Assembly: GCA_036170795.1 (NCBI GenBank)
Contig: JAVHPX010000041.1
Location: 1 to 38,059, forward strand
DNA length: 38,059 nucleotides
Direction: 5' to 3'
Source: UBA8515 sp036170795
GTDB taxonomy: Bacteria; Patescibacteriota; Minisyncoccia; Phycocordibacterales; UBA9973
Below are positions 17,079-25,600 of the stretch, in pieces (the first letter of the stretch is position 1; each line of letters begins with the position of its first letter). The notes under the pieces were generated by a model. That model was not told where the DNA came from and did not search any database. It saw nothing but the letters and a program-made list of their open reading frames with translations. The translations under genes were made by a program, and so were the position numbers.

Positions 17079-17336
17079 TTATTTATAAATATCATGACCA
17101 CCTATTGAATGGAAACGTACCATACTCGGACTAACTAAAGAAAAAATTATTCTAATTTTAGCATCGACAGAAAAGGCCAATTTACCAGACAATTTACCGT
17201 GTAATTTGTGAGTCTTTAAAATTGAGTCAAGATAATTTTTTCTGAAAACTTTTTCTTTTTCTACTGCCTTTAATTTTATTTTCTTGGGTAATTTCTTAAA
17301 ACACTTAATAAATTCTGGAGAATATTCAATATCCAT
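17079..17336 (-). CDS. RelE/ParE superfamily toxin (type II toxin-antitoxin)
   Basis: The 85-residue basic protein has the RelE fold pattern: SPEFIKCFKKLPKKIK helix pair at the N terminus, HKLHGKLSGKLAFSVDAKIRIIF beta strands (about 43-66, broken here by a turn) and a terminal SIGGHDIYK strand. Such toxins cleave mRNA at the ribosome or poison gyrase. The HxxGGHDxxY-like ending suggests the YafQ/RelE side. It follows the antitoxin gene by 3 bp, the usual antitoxin-toxin order, and is followed closely by the M16 gene. Confidence 0.85.
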   Translation of the reverse strand: MDIEYSPEFIKCFKKLPKKIKLKAVEKEKVFRKNYLDSILKTHKLHGKLSGKLAFSVDAKIRIIFSLVSPSMVRFHSIGGHDIYK

Positions 17337-17339
17337 AAA

Positions 17340-17555
17340 TTACATCAAATCTTTTAATGAGCGGAGTACTTTCCCTTTGCCTTGGGCAAATTCTTTTTCG
17401 CTTTGTAAAACAGATTGATATAATTGCTCTTCATGCCATGCTCGAACAGCATCACGAAAAAACTCGCTCATAGAAGCATAATTACCTTCTTTTACAGCCA
17501 AGTCCACATTTTTCTTAAGTGAAGTTGGCATTGAAATGTTTAATGTTGTTCTCAT
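17340..17555 (-). CDS. Ribbon-helix-helix antitoxin
   Basis: The 71-residue protein starts with a beta strand RTTLNISMP, followed by two helices (about 13-45), the ribbon-helix-helix arrangement of ParD/CopG-type antitoxins. The C-terminal part (about 46-71) is charged and likely wraps the toxin. Known members bind the toxin and repress their own promoter. Here a perfect inverted repeat overlaps the promoter 10-28 bp upstream. The ATG is only 7 bp from the -10 box, implying a leaderless mRNA. Confidence 0.85.
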   Translation of the reverse strand: MRTTLNISMPTSLKKNVDLAVKEGNYASMSEFFRDAVRAWHEEQLYQSVLQSEKEFAQGKGKVLRSLKDLM

Positions 17556-17562
17556 ATCCTGT

Positions 17563-17592
17563 ATTGTAGCAATTTGTGCTACAGCATGTCAA
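17563..17592 (-). promoter_or_regulatory. Promoter of the toxin-antitoxin pair
   Basis: Perfect -35 TTGACA (17587-17592) and -10 TACAAT (17563-17568) are spaced 18 bp on the minus strand, with a TG one base before the -10 (extended -10). Seven base pairs separate the -10 from the antitoxin ATG. Confidence 0.75.
17565..17583. promoter_or_regulatory. Candidate autoregulatory operator of the toxin-antitoxin pair
   Basis: A perfect inverted repeat, TGTAGCA-N5-TGCTACA (17565-17571 and 17577-17583), sits between the -35 and -10 and overlaps the -10. This is the expected site for repression by the ribbon-helix-helix antitoxin. Confidence 0.65.
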
Positions 17593-17599
17593 TCTCCAT

Positions 17600-17821
17600 T
17601 TATCCCCCATAATCAAAAACCAAAAATACGACAGGTGAAATTTGCGTGTCTTTTGGTAGCCTTTCCAATATAAGTTTTTTATCATAAATTTTACCTGAAC
17701 TCCCAAACTCTTTAAAATCATCAGCTAAGAGCGAATCTAAATCGCCAGCTCACGATCTAACCTCTGGTTTTAGAAGAGAAGTTTCTAAATCGTAAATAAT
17801 TGTTTTTAAATCTTTTTTTAT
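17600..17821 (-). pseudogene. Decayed DUF4440-like (NTF2-fold) gene fragment
   Basis: Translating the minus strand from 17821 gives a peptide resembling the N-terminal half of DUF4440/NTF2-like proteins. LETSLLKPEVRS is followed by an in-frame TGA (17750-17752), then AGDLDSLLADDFKEFGSSG and KIYDKKLILERLPKD. The family pattern in this region is LE..LL.PEVR.S...L..LLADDF.EFGSSG..Y. The first codon in the homologous register is ATA, and the C-terminal half is missing, the frame ending at 17600 just before the toxin-antitoxin promoter. Start loss, internal stop and truncation together indicate a pseudogene. TGA recoding is unlikely because TGA ends other genes here. Confidence 0.72.
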
Positions 17822-17822
17822 A

Positions 17823-19163
17823 CTAATTCAACTTATCTTTAATATATTCCACAATATCATCTTTTTTTATTCTCTCTTGTGTCCCACTGTCGCGGTCACG
17901 GATGGTGACAGAGTCATCGATAAGAGTATCAAAATCAATGACAATACACCATGGTGTACCTATCTCATCTTGACGACGATAACGTTTACCAATATTACCA
18001 TTGTCATCCCACATGACTCGTCCAAATTCAAGTTTAAGCATTCCATATATGATACGAGCAGTATCAACTAGTTCAGGTTTATTTTTTAAAAGTGGTGATA
18101 CTGCACAAATTACAGGAGCTATATTAGGTTTAAAAGCTAAATAACTACGAACTTCAGTACCTTGCTTTCCCATCTGTCCAACAGGCAAATCTTCTTTGTA
18201 TGCAGATACAAGTAGAGCAAGCATCATACGATCAACACCCATTGATGGTTCAATCACATGCGGTACAATTTTTCCCTTAATATCTTCTCCTCTTTGTGTA
18301 ACCAAATCATCAATATAATCAAGTTTATGATTATCAAGATCAAAACTTCCTCTATAAGCCAACCCAAAAAGTTCTTTCTGGCCAAATGGATATTCAAACT
18401 CGAAATCAATAGTTCTTTTAGAATAATGAGCACGATCACCATCAGCAATTTCTATATTATGCACAAGTGCCATATCAATACCAAGTTCTTCTATAAATTC
18501 AGTAACAACATCTTTCCAATAAATAAAATATTTCTCCCAATCTTCTGGCCTTACAAAATATTCTATCTCCATTTGTTCAAATTCACGAACACGAAAAATA
18601 AAATCTCGGGGAGTAATCTCATTTCTAAATGCTTTCCCAATCTGTGCAATACCAAAAGGCAACTTTGGATGAAATGAATCTACAATATTCTTGAAATTTA
18701 CAAAAACACCCTGAGCAGTTTCAGGTCGTAAATAAACAGTCGCTGATGAATCCTCCATTGCACCTATTTCAGTTTTAAACATCATATTGAATTGTCGTGA
18801 TTCCCCTGTCTGCCCTCCACAATCATCACACTTATTTTCTTCTTTTAATTGATCAACACGAAATCTACGTTTACATTTATCACATTCAACCATTGGATCA
18901 GCAAATCCAGCTACATGACCTGAAGCTTCCCAAACTTTTGAACTCATAAGAATACTCGCATCAACTTCATACATATCAGTACGAGTTGAAACAAATTTTT
19001 TACGCCATAAATCTTTTATATTATTCTTAAGCGCCACACCAAGCGGACCATAATCCCAAGTACCAGCAAGTCCACCATAAATCTCAGATCCCTGATAGAC
19101 AAAACCACGACGTTTAGATAATGATATAATTTTCTCCATTAAATTTTCATTATTTTTTTGCAT
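17823..19163 (-). CDS. glyQS: Glycyl-tRNA synthetase (alpha2 type)
   Basis: This class II synthetase of 446 residues charges tRNA-Gly. Family marks are RRGFVYQGSEIYGG and AGTWDYGPLG at the N terminus, a zinc-binding pair CDKC...CDDC (about 104-127), motif 2 FRNEITPRDFIFRVREFEQME (split: FRNEI then REFEQMEIEYF, about 195-220) and a C-terminal anticodon-binding domain ending near EYIKDKLN. It is the single-chain eukaryote/archaea/Gram-positive type rather than the alpha2beta2 form. Start at 19163 gives a typical N terminus. It is 40 bp downstream of the anchored-protein gene. Confidence 0.95.
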   Translation of the reverse strand: MQKNNENLMEKIISLSKRRGFVYQGSEIYGGLAGTWDYGPLGVALKNNIKDLWRKKFVSTRTDMYEVDASILMSSKVWEASGHVAGFADPMVECDKCKRRFRVDQLKEENKCDDCGGQTGESRQFNMMFKTEIGAMEDSSATVYLRPETAQGVFVNFKNIVDSFHPKLPFGIAQIGKAFRNEITPRDFIFRVREFEQMEIEYFVRPEDWEKYFIYWKDVVTEFIEELGIDMALVHNIEIADGDRAHYSKRTIDFEFEYPFGQKELFGLAYRGSFDLDNHKLDYIDDLVTQRGEDIKGKIVPHVIEPSMGVDRMMLALLVSAYKEDLPVGQMGKQGTEVRSYLAFKPNIAPVICAVSPLLKNKPELVDTARIIYGMLKLEFGRVMWDDNGNIGKRYRRQDEIGTPWCIVIDFDTLIDDSVTIRDRDSGTQERIKKDDIVEYIKDKLN

Positions 19164-19203
19164 TTTAATTCTTAAATCTTAATTATTAATTAGTAATTTA
19201 TAA

Positions 19204-21093
19204 TTATTTAACAACACGTTCATTTCCATATTTAAAATTTAAATCATTGGTAAGAAGTGTCGTAATTGGCCCATATGAACTTTTTATAAGTGTTCCAGTA
19301 AATGAATCTATTCCAGAAAGATAAACATCTTTCATAAGCTGTGGGACACTTCCAACTTGTGATATTGATGGTTTTATAGCTACAATAAATGAAGCTTCTT
19401 TATTAGAACCAAATCCAGTATTTGAGTTAACAGTACCAATATTCCAAATTACCTCATGAGTCGTTGCATTATAAGATATGTTTTCTCTCGAACCTTCTTT
19501 TAAACCAATCCATGTAATATAAAAAGGTAATATTGCTTTAGCCTGAGCTTGGTTTACATTATTTATAGTATTTGAAATTGTCCAAGTTACACCATACCTA
19601 GTCTCAGATTCTGCCTTAGGTGGAAGTGGTCCAGATAAAAAATTTGCCGAAGAAACAATTTGAAAATCAGATGCTATTTTAATTATTTTCTTAGCAAAAT
19701 TATTTACATCACTAAAAGTTGATCCGACAGATGGTTGACTACCACGAATACTAACATCAAGAGAAAGTTGTGGATCTTTTATTGTAGAAGAATTTTTAAT
19801 AAATGAAATAGGTTTAAAATTAAAATTAATAACTCCACTTTTCCCTGGTTCAACATTAGCTAAATCACTAATTGTGTTTTTATCCCAAATAATACGACTA
19901 TTTTCTGAATCATAAAATCCTTCAAGTGGATTAACTGCATTTTTATCAAAAGCATTTCCTGAAATATTTACTATAATTTGAGCATTATCAATTCGTGTCG
20001 ATAAATTATTTGTCCAGACGATACTGGCATTTACCATCTCTCCTCCTGAAACTGTATAATTTGGTAAATCTTGACTATTAACTAAAATATGTACATCAAG
20101 AAATGGCTTCGTAATAGTTATTGTTTGCAAAAGTGAAGTATAAACTACATTCACTACAGACAAATCACTAGAGCTAGTTGCCCCGGCATAAGCATGAAAT
20201 ACTTGTTGATCAGCATCTTGACCAACTAAACGACCCTTAATTGTAATCGGCAAAGAATTTGCTTGGGTAAGGGAAGCCAAACTCCATATTGAATTACCTA
20301 AGGTTGGTTGTGGCATAGCACTATCAAATACAAAACCATTAGGATATGTTACTTGCAACATTGTCGCATCTGGTGGCAATGATGTATTAAGTGTAGCTGT
20401 AATAACAAATGAAAAAGGTTGATCAGATGTAACTTGATCAGGCGCTTCAATTCTAAGAGATAATGGAGCAGAACTTATAGTAACAGGATATTCTTTTTCC
20501 TTTTTAAAAATAGCATTAGAACCTTCTGCATGATATTCTAAACTAATTTTAACATTACGGACTGATTTTTCATCACCAAAAAGACTCACTTCTATATTGC
20601 GACTAACACTTTGTCCTTTTTTTATTGTACCTACAGAATAGCGTGGCAAACGAATAATATCAGTAGCATTATCATTTGACCCTTTAGGGTATTCGATCAA
20701 AAGATCAGCTAATTCAAGGTTAGCATTGTTACGATTTGTAACCTCTATTTGAAGAGGTAATTTATCCCCACCTTTTGTAAAAGCATTACCAAGTACACTA
20801 ATGTCAATATTATCATTTGAAACAACTATGCCACCAGTAGAATACATATAAAAAGCAAATCCAAGTGCACAGACAAAGAATATGACTGATGCAATAAAAA
20901 ATTTCTTAAAAAGAGATATTTTAGGCTTTTTCATTTTAGTATTATCATTATTATTTTCAGTTTTCCATTTATCAGCAATTTTAAATGTTTGTGGATGAAG
21001 AACACTCTCGTGATGCTGACCAGAAGTTGTATCCATTGGATCATAAAGACGATGTTTAATATCTTCAATTTTATTATACTCATTCTCCAACAT
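19204..21093 (-). CDS. Single-pass membrane protein with large extracytoplasmic beta domains
   Basis: The 629-residue protein has a polar cytoplasmic N terminus (about 1-60, acidic then Lys-rich), one membrane helix (about 65-84) and a 540-residue outer part made of beta-sandwich-like segments. These include VTNRNNANLELADLLIEYP and ANVEPGKSGVINFNF stretches reminiscent of DUF11/CARDB-type adhesion repeats. I recognise no catalytic residues. The likely role is cell-envelope structure or adhesion. An extended -10 promoter lies 9 bp before the ATG, and recO ends 26 bp upstream. Confidence 0.7.
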   Translation of the reverse strand: MLENEYNKIEDIKHRLYDPMDTTSGQHHESVLHPQTFKIADKWKTENNNDNTKMKKPKISLFKKFFIASVIFFVCALGFAFYMYSTGGIVVSNDNIDISVLGNAFTKGGDKLPLQIEVTNRNNANLELADLLIEYPKGSNDNATDIIRLPRYSVGTIKKGQSVSRNIEVSLFGDEKSVRNVKISLEYHAEGSNAIFKKEKEYPVTISSAPLSLRIEAPDQVTSDQPFSFVITATLNTSLPPDATMLQVTYPNGFVFDSAMPQPTLGNSIWSLASLTQANSLPITIKGRLVGQDADQQVFHAYAGATSSSDLSVVNVVYTSLLQTITITKPFLDVHILVNSQDLPNYTVSGGEMVNASIVWTNNLSTRIDNAQIIVNISGNAFDKNAVNPLEGFYDSENSRIIWDKNTISDLANVEPGKSGVINFNFKPISFIKNSSTIKDPQLSLDVSIRGSQPSVGSTFSDVNNFAKKIIKIASDFQIVSSANFLSGPLPPKAESETRYGVTWTISNTINNVNQAQAKAILPFYITWIGLKEGSRENISYNATTHEVIWNIGTVNSNTGFGSNKEASFIVAIKPSISQVGSVPQLMKDVYLSGIDSFTGTLIKSSYGPITTLLTNDLNFKYGNERVVK

Positions 21094-21102
21094 ATAAGTA
21101 TT

Positions 21103-21111
21103 ATTATAGCA
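21103..21111 (-). promoter_or_regulatory. Extended -10 promoter of the anchored-protein gene
   Basis: Minus-strand TGCTATAAT combines an extended TG with consensus TATAAT (21103-21108). The ATG at 21093 is 9 bp further. No clear -35 is visible. The transcript would start one or two bases before the ATG. Confidence 0.55.
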
Positions 21112-21119
21112 TAAGAATC

Positions 21120-21554
21120 TTAAAGTTGACTTTCATTCAAAGCTTTATTTATATGGGCAATAATTGACTGTCTTTCTTTAAGAAGCACCTCTATTTCTAT
21201 TTGATCAAATGGAGTCGATAAATAATCAGACAATAACTCTGATTCTCCTATATAACCAAGTAAATTCATAATTCTTAAAACTAAATACAACTCAAGAGCT
21301 TCACGTCTGATGCTTGTGATATAAATATCATCTATAAGATATAACGCCTGTGTAAAATCATCAAAAATTTTTTCATTTGCTTCTTCGCCGTCACAAACTC
21401 TTTCTATAAGTTTACTAATACGAGCAATTAATAAAAGTGATTGCTCGTCAGAGCGTGCGTATGGGAATGAAGTGACAGTTGTTGCTGATGTCACTCGCCA
21501 AATATCCCGACCACGAACAAGATCAATATGTGCATATGAGAAATCTTGCAATGC
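21120..21554 (-). CDS. recO: DNA repair protein RecO (5' end in assembly gap)
   Basis: RecO loads RecA onto SSB-coated DNA together with RecR. The visible 144 residues correspond to everything after the N-terminal OB fold: an ALQDFSYAHIDLVRGRDIWR segment typical of the domain junction, then the helical C-terminal domain with SLLLIARISKLIERV and LELYLVLRIMNLLGY. The OB fold (about 65-75 residues) and the start codon should lie in the gap at 21555-21654. The apparent continuous frame through the N run into the HAD gene is accidental. Confidence 0.82.
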   Translation of the reverse strand, partial: ALQDFSYAHIDLVRGRDIWRVTSATTVTSFPYARSDEQSLLLIARISKLIERVCDGEEANEKIFDDFTQALYLIDDIYITSIRREALELYLVLRIMNLLGYIGESELLSDYLSTPFDQIEIEVLLKERQSIIAHINKALNESQL

Positions 21555-21654
21555 NNNNNNNNNNNNNNNNNNNNNNNNNNNNNNNNNNNNNNNNNNNNNN
21601 NNNNNNNNNNNNNNNNNNNNNNNNNNNNNNNNNNNNNNNNNNNNNNNNNNNNNN
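21555..21654. other. Assembly gap (100 N) at the HAD/recO junction
   Basis: Exactly 100 N. It hides the C terminus of the HAD hydrolase (about 30 residues) and the RecO OB fold (about 65-75 residues), so the real gap is probably near 300 bp. Confidence 0.95.
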
Positions 21655-22214
21655 CCTTTTATAAGGGTTTCTTTAGGATGTAAACCCCATGTAACAGCAA
21701 TAGATTCTACCTCACATTCTTTGGCTTCTTTTATATCACCCAATGTATCCGTAATAAATACTGCATTCTTAGAATTTATATTATATTTATCGAGAACCAT
21801 TTTTATTTTTACAACTTTACTTTTATGAATATCAGTACCAAGAATACTTGTAAAACAATTATCTAAATTTTCTTTAATTAAAAAATCATTAATTAAACTA
21901 CTACCAGCAGATGAAATAATAACAAGAATATAATCTGAAGCTAAACCAAGAATAGCATCATGTAAAATATCATGAATTGTAAGTAATTGTAATTTATTTT
22001 TATATTGTCCCGGAAAATCATCTGCAGGAATATGTTTACCATCTTTAACAGCTTTATTGTATCCATCATGAAAGTTTCCATTTGAATAATCTTGAAAATG
22101 TTTCCATGTAAGTTCTGGATTTTTTATTTTATGGATTTCAAATGAAAGCTCAAGAGTATTTGCCAGTACCCCATCAAAATCAAACATCACAATCTTTTTA
22201 TTTTCTAGATTCAT
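21655..22214 (-). CDS. HAD-superfamily hydrolase (3' end in assembly gap)
   Basis: The visible 186 residues show a haloacid-dehalogenase phosphatase: motif I FDFDGVLANT (nucleophile Asp12, Asp14), motif II VIISSAGS and motif IV FITDTLGDIKEA. A helical cap (about 20-85) resembles that of phosphoglycolate phosphatase or beta-phosphoglucomutase-type enzymes. The substrate is unknown. I chose the ATG at 22214, which overlaps the Nudix gene by 17 bp. An in-frame GTG at 22220 is possible. The C terminus is lost in the gap. It belongs to the ileS operon. Confidence 0.85.
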
Positions 22215-22647
22215 ATTCACTTAAATATTCTTTGGCTTTTTTTAATGTTTCTTTTCTAGTTTCATACTGAAAGGTTTTAATAGCCTCTTCATATGAAGCC
22301 CATTTATAAGCACTTATCTCATTTTCTTGAATCTTAACTTTTTGATCTTTTACAAAGCCAATAAAATAATCATTTACTTTTAGTCTTTGTTTCTCATGTT
22401 TAATAATTTTATATTCTTCGTGCATTATTAATGATAAATCCAAAAGTTCAATTTCGGTAATACCTGTTTCCTCTTCTAATTCTCGAAGTGCGGTTTCTTT
22501 TGGTGTTTCATTCCCTTCATGATGGCCTTTCGGAAAAGTCCATGAACCTTTAAATATTGGCTCATCATACTGTTGTAAAATTAAAAATAAATTTTCTACA
22601 CTTTTATATACAACAATTACTCCATAGCATTGTTCTTTTGGTATCAT
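22198..22647 (-). CDS. Nudix hydrolase resembling bis(5'-nucleosyl)-tetraphosphatases
   Basis: The 149-residue protein contains a complete Nudix box GHHEGNETPKETALRELEEE plus TGI (residues 41-63), which binds Mg2+ and catalyses hydrolysis of nucleoside diphosphates linked to another group. The preceding WTFPKGH is characteristic of the NUDT2/Ap4A hydrolase branch, which splits diadenosine tetraphosphate, a by-product of aminoacyl-tRNA synthetases. The exact substrate is an inference. It overlaps the ileS stop (ATGA at 22644-22647) and the HAD start, so it is translationally coupled in the ileS operon. Confidence 0.85.
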   Translation of the reverse strand: MIPKEQCYGVIVVYKSVENLFLILQQYDEPIFKGSWTFPKGHHEGNETPKETALRELEEETGITEIELLDLSLIMHEEYKIIKHEKQRLKVNDYFIGFVKDQKVKIQENEISAYKWASYEEAIKTFQYETRKETLKKAKEYLSEYESRK

Positions 22648-25600
22648 TTTATAATATCAATAATAAATATTAATTCGTCAATTTTTATTTCTGTACCATC
22701 ATTCTCTCCAATCTTTATTTCTTTCACTCCAACTGCTTTTAATAAATTAATTTTAAAAATATTTATTAATTCCTGTCCATTCACACTTGTATTAACAATA
22801 AGACCTATTTTATCACTTGGACTTAATCCTTGATATTTACGCATATCTTGTATAGCACGAACAAGCGCACGATATTGCCCCTCTTTACGTAAGTCTTCTG
22901 TAATAATAAAATCTATCTCAACAATATTTTTCTCTAAATTACTTGGCAGTATATTTTTAATATTCAATTCATCAGAAATTATTGAATAATATGCCATATT
23001 ATTATTAGAATTTATAAAAGAATATTCTGGTATTTTTATACTATTAAGAGGTTGACGAACCTTTATACCTATTTTCTGACGAGCATCAAGACCAAGAGTA
23101 ACAACATCTCTAACTTCTTCCATTTCTTTCAAAATTAATAATTCATCATTTATCATCTGTAGTTCACTTGGCCACTCTGATAAATGTACACTTTCAACAT
23201 CATCACTATTCTTTAATTTCTGCCAAATATCTTCTGAGGCAAATGGAACAAATGGAGCCATCACTTTTGCTAAGTTTTTCAGGACATAATACAAAGTTTG
23301 CTTCGCATCTATATCTCCATCTTTCAATCTGTCACGCGTGCGACGAAGATACCAAGTCGAAAGTTCATCAATAAAAACACGCAATCCTCGTACTGGCTCT
23401 AACAACTTATAATTATCAATATTATTTGTAGTCTCTCGAATAAATTTATTGAGCTTAGTAATTATCCATAAATCAAGAATATTTTTACTTTCAACTTTTT
23501 TATTATTTTCAATATCTTTATTTCTGTAGAGCTCATAAAAAGCAAGTACATTATAAAGTAAATTAAATACTTTATTATTTAATTCAGCTACTGTCTTCTC
23601 ATCAAAATTCTTTGATTCACCCGGCTGATTAATGCTATACATCCATAAACGAAGTGTGTCTACTCCATATTTGTCCATCATAAGCCAAGGATCAACAATG
23701 TTACCCAATGATTTTGACATCTTCTTACCTTTATCATCAAGAATATGACCGAGGCAGATTACATTCTTATAAGCTTTACCTCTACCTGTCAATACACCAA
23801 TAGCATGTAATGTATAAAACCATCCACGAGTCTGATCTATCGCTTCAGAAATATAATCAGCCGGAAAACCCTTACCATCTACCCAATCTTTATTCTCAAA
23901 TGGATAATGATCTTGCGCAAAAGGCATTACTCCAGAGTCAAACCACACATCCATCACTTCTTTGACACGATTCATTTCTTGACCATCATTTCCTATAAGT
24001 TTTAATTCATCAATATAAGGTCTATGAATATCAAAATCATAATTATCATCATGAGGAAAAGGAACAAATGATAATTCTTGAATTTCAGAATTTTCAATAT
24101 AATGAAAATCTTTAGAGTTACGTATGAGTTCAAGCGTAGAATTAATATCAAGTCTTTGAGTACCAGCAATCGCAAGCCATGCTGGTCCACCATGAGTAAC
24201 AATTAATATCTTTTTATTTTTATATGTTTTTTCAATTTCAAATAAGAAATTCATAACACGACGTTTAACATCAGCGTATGATTCATTACCTTCGATTACT
24301 TTACTAAAGTTCTCAATTGTTTTTGGATAATCATTATGATATTCAATCCAAGTTCTACCTTCATACATAGGAATAGACATCTCATGAAGTCTATCATCCG
24401 AAACAACTTGATCATCATTAAGTTTCAAAATATTTTTTACAATCTCAGATGTTTCTTTTGTACGATTAAATGGCGAAGTAATAATAAGATCAATTCCTTT
24501 ATCTTTTAAACTCTCTGCACTTTTTACTGTATCTTCTTTACCTTTATCTGTTAAATGACTTCCACTATTAAAAATAGTACTAACTAAATTTTTAATATTA
24601 TGACCAGTTTGACCATGACGCATAATAAAATAAGTATTCCCTGACTTTTTTGTTTTCTTTTTTATTTCATCAAAACTTCCAAGAACTTCAAAACTACCAT
24701 CTATTTTTTGCCAAATAGGAAGTGGTGTTCCCCAATAACGCTCACGAGAAATAGCCCAATCTTTTATATCTTTCAACCATTCACCAAAACGTCCATCACG
24801 AACATGTGATGGCTCCCAGTTTATAGATTTATTTTCTTCTATTAATTTTTCTTTTATTTTTTCATTAGACATTTTTATATACCAAGAATCACGTGCATAA
24901 TATATAAGAGGAGTATGACAACGCCAACAATGCGGATACGAGTGCTCATATTTTTCTTTTTTAAAAAGTAAACCTCTGTGTGATAAATCTTTTATAATAT
25001 CTACAGCAACTTCTTCATCTTTTACAAATCGCCCTTCAAGGAAATCTGTGCCTTTTATAAAATGTCCTATCTCATCTACTGTATGGAATTTTGGTAATCC
25101 AATTTTTGTACCAAGATCAAAGTCATCAGCACCATACATAACAGCTGTATGAACAACTCCTGTGCCATCTGTCGTTGTCACAAAATCCGCAGGATAAACC
25201 TTGAAAGCTTTCTCTGTTGATTCCCCTTTCTTTTCTAATTCATTCTTTAAATATGGATATAGTGGTTCATATTCTTTATCGACTAAATTACTTCCTTTAA
25301 ATTCTTCTACTATATTCTGTGTGTCTGGAAAAACACCAGAAACTCTTTCTTTCGCAAGAATTAAAAATTCTTCACCTACTTTGATTTTTACATAATCAAT
25401 ATCTTTTCCAACAGCTAAAGCTACATTTCCTGGAAGTGTCCATGGAGTTGTAGTCCATGCAAGAATAAAAGTATTTTCTTCACCAATAACTTTAAATTTC
25501 GCAGTTACAGATAAATCTTTATCATCTTGGTATCCTTGTGCAAGCTCATGACTTGAAAGTGCTGTCCCACAGCGAGCACACCATGGCACTACTTTATAAT

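Noticed and set aside
17515..17721. Open frame of 68 codons on the minus strand overlapping the antitoxin start
   Set aside because: It overlaps the antitoxin out of frame and the DUF4440-like fragment in another frame, and resembles no family.
17750..17752. In-frame TGA in the DUF4440-like fragment as evidence for TGA recoding (as in SR1/Gracilibacteria)
   Set aside because: TGA clearly ends the MFS gene and ileS, both in ATGA overlaps, and long genes contain no internal TGA. Decay is the simpler reading.
21120..22220. Single 366-residue HAD-RecO fusion protein
   Set aside because: The join runs entirely through N. Both families are normally separate, and each is missing its expected end at the gap.
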